NCBI GenBank assembly: GCA_012511525.1
Contig: JAAZFW010000575.1
Span: 1 to 13,982 of the forward strand
Length of the DNA: 13,982 bases
Source: Clostridiaceae bacterium
GTDB lineage: Bacteria; Bacillota; Clostridia; Saccharofermentanales; UBA5734
Direction: 5' to 3'
The position numbers and the translations under genes are program-made. Positions 1 to 4,899 of this stretch are shown here, piece by piece (position 1 is the first letter of the stretch; each line of letters opens with the position of its first letter). Below the pieces are notes generated by a model that saw only the letters and a program-made list of their open reading frames with translations, searched no databases and was not told the DNA's origin.

Positions 1-2475
1 CAGCATCAGGTCGACGTAAGAGGTTCCATTCGTCTGGTCATTGATCAGCCCGACGCTGGAACTGCTCTCGATCGCGATAGAAGAGGAGGATTGAAACACG
101 AGATCATGGGTCGCGTTGTTAACGGTTTTGCCGTCGCCGGTTCCGTAATACTGCATCTCACCATGGATGTTGCCGGCCCAGTAGCCATTCGTCGAGCGAT
201 CCTGGGTGGACAATCCGTGCAGCGTGACCGTCGCCGGTATGTTGGTCAGTTGTCGACTGCCACCCATGTTGATGACATAAATTCTGGTCCGTGACTTAAC
301 CTGATCGACCGTGTCCGCTCCCTCCATGAAGCGGGTGGAGGTTCCTGGAACGATTTCCGTTACCGTCTTCAAGGCAAATTGGGTATGCGGCGATACATAG
401 GATTTGAGTGTGCATAACGCGTTGTCCTGGTCGATGGAGGCGGTAAACCGATGCTCTTGACGAACATCGAGAGGTGGATCCCCTGCCTTCAGTCCGCCGT
501 TATAGGCCCTGAATGCGCCGTCAGATCCGGTGGCCACATGTACGGTGTACAAGGTTTGGCGCGAAACATTCTTGCTGTTTTCGAGCTGGATATCAATTTC
601 AACATCACCCTGGTAAAACAAGGTCTCATGATCTTCCTCGTCGGGCTGCTTGTCCCAGTTGCGGACGCGCGCCGGCTCGACCTGGCCTTCGATCCAGTCA
701 TTGAACGCGTCTGCGGCAGTAATCCGGATGTATCGGAACGGATACGTGGCAGCGATCGGCTTGCTGGGTCCGTAGATGTCAAACATCTGCTTGCCTTGCT
801 GCACATACTCCACATACACCTTGATCGCGACAAGATCGCTGACCTTGAGATCCATGTCAGGGTCATGCACCAGGAAACGGCCCGCCTGATCCGTCCCGTA
901 ATAACCGTAGTTGCTAGGATATGTGGTTTCCTGGTTGGTCAGCGGATTGGTTACGACAATTCGAAAGCGGGCGTCCGCTGCGTTAACGAGGACGATGTTG
1001 TCTCCCTGTTTCACGCTCTTTTGCAGGAAACCGACGACAATGTCCTGGTAGGCACAGCTCTCCTCGAGCGTCACCCGATAGCCGCCCATGTCCTTCTGTT
1101 GCTTGCGCAGGAGCGTCGGCTTGAGATGAACCAGATAATATGTGTCCCCGATGAAGGTGATGTATACCTGGACAAGCCCATATAGCTCGATGTCCAGAAG
1201 TCCATCTGAGCTGGTGATGTTGACCCCCGAACCGATGAACACGCCGGCTCCGACCAGGTCCCAGCAAAAGATCTCCAGGGATAAAAGAGCGCCGGCTTTG
1301 ACAAATCCGTTGATTTTGCCGTCCACCTGGACATCGCCGGAGAAATAGCGCTCGGGTATGCTCACGAACGGTTTGCAGGACACGGGCGCGTATAAGAACG
1401 TGTCGCCCTTTACGCCTGCTTTGCCCTGTATGTATTCGCGCGCTTCCATCTGGATCGTCACCTTGCCGTCCAGGCCGACGACCACAAACAGCCCGCCGCT
1501 GACCCGGCCAACGCCGAAAGGCACGTCGATGCCCAGGATCGGGATGCGGATCTCATTGGAAATATTGATGCCGACATCGACGTTGAGGTATGCCTCCTGT
1601 GCTATTTTCAGCGCGAAATTATAGCCGCTGAAACCAGAGTACTTGGCCTCCAGTCCGAGATCGCCCACACCGATGCCGCCCGATACACGCACGGTTATAC
1701 TCTGGTTACCCGACTTGGCCTGTAATTCGGTACCCTCCGGGAATTCGAACTGGATCAGGGGATCCTTCAGCGTTTGGAAAGCGGCCTCGGACGCCTTCGC
1801 TGATGTCTGCATCAACGGATTGGATGTGACGACGTATTGCTCGACAGATCCGCCATGACCGGCCGGCAGTCCGGCAAAACTTGTGATGTTGGCTTTGTTC
1901 AGCGCCACATCGGACATGGGTATATTCAAGTCGTCGACGACTTCGTGAATCTGGGGCTGTGTAACCGCATAGTGGTCCTGAAGGTTTTCAAAACCTTCCG
2001 TGTCATCCATCGCCACAACCACTTTGAAAGCCGTCCCTGTCGCCGGGTTGACAAAAACGGTATCCGGCTGGATCGTCTGATTCGTGCCGATTGCCTGCTC
2101 CAGAACAGCACGCTTAATAAAAGCGCCGTTTGACACGACGCGCATGGTGGGGGTAAAAGCCTTGGAAGTGCCCATTGTCAGTTCACTGGCCGACTTGATG
2201 TTCTGGTCAAAATCGGCGTCGACCTGGATCACGTTCTCTTTGAGTGTATAGGTCGCGTTCAGTTTTGCCGGCGATTGCCCGCCGACAATTTCCTTCCAGG
2301 CTGTGCCAGCCGGTGTGAAATTGAAATGAAACCCCGCGGTCTTCGAAAAATTTGTAAAATTAAGCATTGAAAAATCCGGCACGGACGGCTGGATACCGGT
2401 TTGTTCAGCAAGAAGCGGATGGGATAGTGACAGAGTCAGAAAAATCACCAATACGACCGAGATGACCTTTTTCAT
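1..2475 (-). CDS. Large exported protein of unknown family, 3' end cut by the window edge
   Basis: The minus frame is open from the ATG at 2475 to base 1 without a stop: 825 residues, with the C-terminus outside the window. The start is fixed by a GAGGG ribosome site (2482-2486) six bases upstream. Residues 1-24 form a Sec signal peptide: MKK, a hydrophobic core rich in V, L and I, then a probable cut near LLA-EQ. There is no lipobox cysteine. Residues about 255-450 are glycine-rich with alternating hydrophobic residues, suggesting many beta strands. Residues about 475-700 look like two beta-sandwich (Ig-like or carboxypeptidase-regulatory-like) units. Cysteines are few (about 367, 404, 474, 688). 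I see no catalytic motif, transmembrane segment after the signal, or sorting motif, although an anchor could lie in the missing C-terminus. Codon choice is less G+C-biased than in the genes to the right. I do not recognise the family. An exported or surface structural or binding protein is an inference; the reading frame itself is near certain. Confidence 0.9.
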   Translation of the reverse strand, partial: MKKVISVVLVIFLTLSLSHPLLAEQTGIQPSVPDFSMLNFTNFSKTAGFHFNFTPAGTAWKEIVGGQSPAKLNATYTLKENVIQVDADFDQNIKSASELTMGTSKAFTPTMRVVSNGAFIKRAVLEQAIGTNQTIQPDTVFVNPATGTAFKVVVAMDDTEGFENLQDHYAVTQPQIHEVVDDLNIPMSDVALNKANITSFAGLPAGHGGSVEQYVVTSNPLMQTSAKASEAAFQTLKDPLIQFEFPEGTELQAKSGNQSITVRVSGGIGVGDLGLEAKYSGFSGYNFALKIAQEAYLNVDVGINISNEIRIPILGIDVPFGVGRVSGGLFVVVGLDGKVTIQMEAREYIQGKAGVKGDTFLYAPVSCKPFVSIPERYFSGDVQVDGKINGFVKAGALLSLEIFCWDLVGAGVFIGSGVNITSSDGLLDIELYGLVQVYITFIGDTYYLVHLKPTLLRKQQKDMGGYRVTLEESCAYQDIVVGFLQKSVKQGDNIVLVNAADARFRIVVTNPLTNQETTYPSNYGYYGTDQAGRFLVHDPDMDLKVSDLVAIKVYVEYVQQGKQMFDIYGPSKPIAATYPFRYIRITAADAFNDWIEGQVEPARVRNWDKQPDEEDHETLFYQGDVEIDIQLENSKNVSRQTLYTVHVATGSDGAFRAYNGGLKAGDPPLDVRQEHRFTASIDQDNALCTLKSYVSPHTQFALKTVTEIVPGTSTRFMEGADTVDQVKSRTRIYVINMGGSRQLTNIPATVTLHGLSTQDRSTNGYWAGNIHGEMQYYGTGDGKTVNNATHDLVFQSSSSIAIESSSSVGLINDQTNGTSYVDLML

Positions 2476-2481
2476 AGTAAT

Positions 2482-2486
2482 CCCTC
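2482..2486 (-). promoter_or_regulatory. Ribosome binding site of the exported-protein gene
   Basis: GAGGG on the minus strand lies six bases before the ATG at 2475. It supports that start, which also gives a textbook signal peptide directly at the N-terminus. Confidence 0.75.
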
Positions 2487-2529
2487 GTTAAATGACTAGA
2501 TTAAGCGCGCCTGCTGTTCTGATTCTGAA

Positions 2530-2540
2530 AATGAGTCATT
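2530..2540. repeat. Perfect 11-bp palindrome in the leader of the exported-protein gene
   Basis: AATGA-G-TCATT is a perfect dyad around a central G. It lies roughly 11-21 bases downstream of the predicted transcription start (near 2551) and upstream of the ribosome site. The flanks (ATTC near 2522 and GAAT near 2542) extend it imperfectly. It could be a repressor site or a weak leader hairpin. The symmetry is visible; the function is inferred. Confidence 0.4.
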
Positions 2541-2554
2541 CGGAATATTTCATT

Positions 2555-2574
2555 ATGATTTTATCATGATTTTA
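2555..2574. repeat. Direct repeat ATGATTTTA, two copies 11 bp apart, in the promoter
   Basis: The 9-mer ATGATTTTA occurs at 2555-2563 and 2566-2574. The pair spans the -10 box and much of the spacer of the leftward promoter. The 11-bp period is about one helical turn, so both copies present the same face of the DNA. It could be a tandem regulator site, or only a by-product of A+T-rich promoter sequence. Confidence 0.4.
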
Positions 2575-2586
2575 GAAACCTGTCAT
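2558..2586 (-). promoter_or_regulatory. Sigma-70/sigma-A-type promoter of the exported-protein gene
   Basis: Read on the minus strand, the -35 box is ATGACA (2586-2581, one mismatch to TTGACA). A spacer of exactly 17 bases follows, then the -10 box TAAAAT (2563-2558, one mismatch to TATAAT). The -10 is preceded by TGA, an extended -10. Transcription should start near 2551, giving a leader of about 75 bases before the ATG at 2475. The -35 box overlaps the palindrome GTCATGAC (2582-2589), so a regulator could compete with polymerase there. Confidence 0.65.
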
Positions 2587-2590
2587 GACT

Positions 2591-2759
2591 CGAGATAATC
2601 AGGTTCGGCCGTCTCATGGCACGCAAAATCGCTTATATCAGGCTGAATGAAATTCCGATACGGCAGAAATGGACCGTCGACGTGGTTAAGATGCGGACTG
2701 CGCTATGGTTTCCAGCTCTGTGCGACGGCCGCCCTATGATGATGGGTGCATCTAATCGC
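2591..2759. other. Intergenic stretch with no supported gene
   Basis: This lies between the exported-protein promoter and the tRNA-Trp terminator. A plus frame from 2616 and a minus frame ending at 2633 are open, but both run into the tRNA gene, lack a convincing ribosome site and resemble no known protein. I see no hairpin, repeat or small RNA gene that I could defend. Confidence 0.5.
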
Positions 2760-2791
2760 AAAACCCGCAAGCCATATGGCCCGCGGGTTTT
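2760..2791 (-). terminator. Hairpin terminator downstream of tRNA-Trp
   Basis: AAAACCCGC (2760-2768) pairs perfectly with GCGGGTTTT (2783-2791). The loop contains a second self-complementary core, GCCATATGGC (2771-2780), so the stem is long. On the minus strand the stem ends in a run of four T, which is short for a strong terminator. It begins four bases after the tRNA CCA end, as expected for a tRNA terminator. Because the stem also ends in TTTT when read on the plus strand, it might act in both directions. Confidence 0.65.
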
Positions 2792-2794
2792 GTC

Positions 2795-2869
2795 TGGCAG
2801 GGGAGACGCGATTCGAACACGCAACCGACGGTTTTGGAGACCGTTGCTCTACCGTTGAGCCACTCCCCT
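2795..2869 (-). tRNA. trnW: tRNA-Trp, anticodon CCA
   Basis: A full cloverleaf folds on the minus strand. The acceptor stem AGGGGAG/CTCCCCT is perfect and the D arm is GCTC/GAGC. The anticodon arm is ACGGT/ACCGT around the loop CTCCAAA, giving anticodon CCA, which reads UGG. The T arm has the invariant TTCGAAT loop and two G-U pairs. The discriminator is G, as usual for bacterial tRNA-Trp, and the 3' CCA is encoded (2797-2795). It is 75 bases long. A near-consensus promoter lies just upstream and a hairpin just downstream, so it looks like a single-gene unit transcribed away from proC. Confidence 0.97.
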
Positions 2870-2882
2870 AAGATCGAATCAA

Positions 2883-2911
2883 ATCATAACATTGCCGTCC
2901 CGGGCTGTCAA
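2883..2911 (-). promoter_or_regulatory. Near-consensus promoter of tRNA-Trp
   Basis: On the minus strand TTGACA (2911-2906) is a perfect -35 box. It is followed by a 17-base spacer and TATGAT (2888-2883), one mismatch from the -10 consensus. Transcription should begin near 2876, leaving a leader of about seven bases before the mature tRNA. This strength is expected for a stable RNA gene. Confidence 0.85.
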
Positions 2912-2918
2912 CAGCCCG
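2901..2918. repeat. Inverted repeat covering the -35 box of the tRNA-Trp promoter
   Basis: CGGGCTGT and ACAGCCCG form a perfect 8-bp dyad with a two-base centre. The TTGACA box lies inside it. The centre is too short for a good RNA hairpin and there is no T run, so a terminator is unlikely. It has the shape of a repressor operator, or it may be chance in G+C-rich DNA. The symmetry is plain; the role is inferred. Confidence 0.5.
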
Positions 2919-2928
2919 AATCGGTGCG

Positions 2929-2956
2929 CCAGAAACGGTCCGGCGTCGGTTTCTGG
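2929..2956. repeat. Inverted repeat CCAGAAAC-N12-GTTTCTGG between the divergent promoters
   Basis: Two perfect 8-bp arms (2929-2936 and 2949-2956) flank a 12-base G+C-rich spacer. The arm centres are about 20 bp apart, two helical turns. The site ends 13 bases before the putative proC -35 box and starts 17 bases from the tRNA-Trp -35 box, so a bound protein could act on either promoter. No T run follows, so it is not a normal terminator. Confidence 0.45.
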
Positions 2957-2969
2957 GCTGGTGTTCTGT

Positions 2970-2998
2970 TTGCATGTCCCCGCCTGGAATGATATCAT
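2970..2998 (+). promoter_or_regulatory. Putative extended -10 promoter for the proC-murJ operon
   Basis: TATCAT (2993-2998) differs from TATAAT at one base and is preceded by TGA, an extended -10. A weak -35 candidate, TTGCAT (2970-2975), stands 17 bases upstream. Transcription would start near 3005, about 55 bases before the proC ATG. It is the only good plus-strand promoter I see before proC and would serve the whole operon. Confidence 0.5.
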
Positions 2999-3046
2999 TT
3001 GACTGAAATGCCATGCCCGATTTTCCTAAGCGGTCCTGGCAAAAAC

Positions 3047-3051
3047 GGAGG
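3047..3051 (+). promoter_or_regulatory. Ribosome binding site that fixes the proC start
   Basis: GGAGG stands eight bases before the ATG at 3060. An in-frame GTG at 3051 overlaps this site and so cannot be the start, which makes 3060 the right choice. Confidence 0.8.
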
Positions 3052-3059
3052 TGCATGAC

Positions 3060-3872
3060 ATGGTTCTGGCCGTGATCGGAACCGGCAACATGGGACGGGC
3101 CCTGGCCGAGGGTCTGGTGCGGACGCAAACGCTGGAGCCGCGCCAGATTCGTCTCCATGACGCGGACCAAGCCAAGGCGCAAGCGCTGGCCAAGTCTCTG
3201 GGCGCGACAGTGTGTTGTGCCCCGGAAGACGCTGTGACCGGCGCTGACGCTGTCCTCATCGCCGTCAAACCGCCTGTCGTTCCGGCTGTGCTCAGCCGCA
3301 TCCGTCCGCTGCTTGACACGCAGCTGGTCATCTCGATCGCCGCCGGGGTGACGCTCGCATCGCTGCGCGCGCTCGCCGGACCGGCCATCGCGCTGGCCCG
3401 CGTAATGCCCAATACGCCCGCTTTGGTGGGCGCCGGAGTCAGCGCCGTTTGTTTTGATCAGGCCGATGCCGGACAGCAGTCGCTTGTCAAAGGCCTGCTG
3501 TCAGCTTGCGGGCGTGTCTATGAGGTTCCGGAATCCGCCCTCGATGCCGTTACCGGCCTTTCCGGAAGCGGTCCGGCCTTCATCATGCTGGTGATCGAAG
3601 CGCTGGCGGATGGGGGTGTCCGCAACGGTCTGGCGCGGGACATGGCCCTGGAAATGGCGGCCATGACCGTCTACGGCGCCGCATCGCTGGTCCTTGAGAC
3701 AAAAACACACCCAGCCGTGCTAAAAGACCAGGTCTGCTCGCCCGGCGGTACTACGATCGCCGCCGTAGCCAGCCTGGAAGCGGACGGGCTGCGTTCAGCC
3801 CTGATCCGGGCCGTCGACGCGGCGACCCGACGCGCCGCCGAACTGCGGCAAAAGGCCGGTCCGAATGCGTGA
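3060..3872 (+). CDS. proC: Pyrroline-5-carboxylate reductase
   Basis: This enzyme catalyses the last step of proline synthesis: NAD(P)H-dependent reduction of 1-pyrroline-5-carboxylate to L-proline in the cytoplasm. The N-terminus carries the Rossmann dinucleotide motif GTGNMG (residues 7-12), and a VKP element follows the next beta strands. The C-terminal half has SGSGPAF (about 168-174) and the family signature around CSPGGTT (226-232), which shapes the active site and dimer. At 270 residues it has the usual length. The ATG at 3060 is chosen from the GGAGG site eight bases upstream. It is the first gene of the operon and its end overlaps rnhA by eight bases, so the two are probably translationally coupled. 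No glutamate kinase or gamma-glutamyl phosphate reductase gene lies in the window. Confidence 0.96.
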   Translation: MVLAVIGTGNMGRALAEGLVRTQTLEPRQIRLHDADQAKAQALAKSLGATVCCAPEDAVTGADAVLIAVKPPVVPAVLSRIRPLLDTQLVISIAAGVTLASLRALAGPAIALARVMPNTPALVGAGVSAVCFDQADAGQQSLVKGLLSACGRVYEVPESALDAVTGLSGSGPAFIMLVIEALADGGVRNGLARDMALEMAAMTVYGAASLVLETKTHPAVLKDQVCSPGGTTIAAVASLEADGLRSALIRAVDAATRRAAELRQKAGPNA

Positions 3873-4383
3873 TACGGTCGAAATCTACACAGACGGGGCT
3901 TGTTCGGGCAACCCGGGGCCCGGCGGCTGGGCAGCCGTCCTGATGACCCGGGGTGTCGAGAAAGAAATCAGCGGCCATGCCATCTCGACCACCAACAACC
4001 GAATGGAGATGACTGCGGCAATCGAGGCCCTGCGCAAGCTGAAGCGGCCCTGCCGGGTCCGGCTCTACAGTGACAGCGCCTACCTTGTCTCTGCCTTCAC
4101 GCAGGGCTGGATTCAGAACTGGCAGCGCAACGGCTGGCGTAATGCCGCCGGCGATCCGGTCAGCAACATGGATCTCTGGCAGGACCTGATCAAGGCGTCG
4201 GACCGGCACCAGATCGAGTGGATCAAGGTCAAGGGGCATGCCGACAACCCCTATAACAACCGATGCGACAAACTGGCTGTGGCGGAAATCCGCAAACTGC
4301 GTCTGCAGAACGGCTCCGACGCGCCGCAACCGCTTGCAGGAAAGGAAGACGCGATTGTACCAGGAACCCAGTCACCATGTTGA
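3865..4383 (+). CDS. rnhA: Ribonuclease HI
   Basis: This endonuclease cuts the RNA strand of RNA:DNA hybrids, clearing R-loops and primer RNA. All catalytic residues are visible at nearly E. coli numbering: D10 in YTDGACSGNPGPGGW, E48 in NNRMEM, D70 in YSDSAY, the loop histidine H125 in KGHA, and D135 in NNRCDKLA. The basic handle GWIQNWQRNGWR (81-92) typical of type I enzymes is present. At 172 residues it has about 20 extra C-terminal residues compared with E. coli (155), and no N-terminal hybrid-binding domain. The ATG at 3865 lies inside the end of proC, with no strong ribosome site, so coupled translation is likely. Its tail overlaps the proposed nudF start by 29 bases. Confidence 0.96.
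   Translation: MRDTVEIYTDGACSGNPGPGGWAAVLMTRGVEKEISGHAISTTNNRMEMTAAIEALRKLKRPCRVRLYSDSAYLVSAFTQGWIQNWQRNGWRNAAGDPVSNMDLWQDLIKASDRHQIEWIKVKGHADNPYNNRCDKLAVAEIRKLRLQNGSDAPQPLAGKEDAIVPGTQSPC
4342..4348 (+). promoter_or_regulatory. Ribosome binding site supporting a TTG start for nudF
   Basis: AAGGAAG, inside the end of rnhA, stands six bases before the TTG at 4355. No ATG or GTG lies between this site and the conserved part of the Nudix protein, which makes the TTG the best start. Confidence 0.5.
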
Positions 4384-4897
4384 ACAGCCCTTCACCGGCC
4401 GCGTCTTTAACGTCGAAGTCCACGCGGTCACCGTGGCCGACGGACAGACCGCCCGCCGCGAGATCGTGCGCCACAACGGCGGCGCCTGCGTGCTGGCAAT
4501 CGACGGGGCGGGCTTCGTCCCGATGGTGACGCAATACCGCAAGGCCTTTGACCGGGACATGCTTGAAATCCCGGCCGGTAAACTTGAACCGGGCGAGGAT
4601 CCGCTCGACTGTGCCCGGCGCGAATTGGCCGAAGAGACCGGTTTTTGCGCCGGCCAGATCCGTCACCTGGCCACGATTTACCCCTCGCCGGGTTATTGCA
4701 GCGAAACGCTGCACATCTACCTGGCCACCGACCTTGAAGCAGGCCCCGCGCATCCGGATGACGGGGAGTTCCTGCACGTCAAAGCATATCCGCTGGATGA
4801 TCTGCTGGCCATGGCCGACCGGGGTGAGATCCATGACGCCAAGACGCTGGTCGCCCTGTTGATGGCCGATCGCAAGCTGACCCGGGAGGAGCGATAA
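4355..4897 (+). CDS. nudF: Nudix hydrolase, ADP-ribose pyrophosphatase type
   Basis: The family hydrolyses ADP-ribose and related nucleotide sugars to AMP and a sugar phosphate, limiting free ADP-ribose. A complete Nudix box is seen at residues 75-97: G75, E81, then REL-EE-GF from R89 to F97. The glutamates E90, E93 and E94 are the magnesium-binding set. The segment before it (FTGRVF, REIVRH, QYRKAF, EIPAGKLE) matches the NudF/YqkG subfamily rather than MutT. With the TTG start at 4355 it has 180 residues, close to the Bacillus homologue as I recall it. The frame is open further upstream to an ATG at 4238, but that part is an rnhA shadow with no family resemblance. It overlaps rnhA by 29 bases and ends two bases before ftsK. 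Confidence 0.9.
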   Translation: MYQEPSHHVEQPFTGRVFNVEVHAVTVADGQTARREIVRHNGGACVLAIDGAGFVPMVTQYRKAFDRDMLEIPAGKLEPGEDPLDCARRELAEETGFCAGQIRHLATIYPSPGYCSETLHIYLATDLEAGPAHPDDGEFLHVKAYPLDDLLAMADRGEIHDAKTLVALLMADRKLTREER

Positions 4898-4899
4898 CG

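Noticed and set aside
451..1185. 244-codon plus-strand frame and other plus-strand frames in 1-2133
   Set aside because: They are antisense to the 825-codon exported-protein frame, which has a signal peptide, promoter and ribosome site. The plus frames have none of these and no family resemblance.
2616..2858. 80-codon plus-strand frame starting with MARKIAYIRL
   Set aside because: It runs through the terminator and into the antisense of tRNA-Trp, lacks a good ribosome site and resembles the false proteins often called over tRNA genes.
3051..3059. GTG at 3051 as the proC start
   Set aside because: It overlaps the GGAGG ribosome site that serves the ATG at 3060, and the family N-terminus fits the ATG.
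4238..4354. Upstream extension of nudF to ATG 4238
   Set aside because: The added residues are an out-of-frame reading of rnhA with no Nudix-family resemblance.
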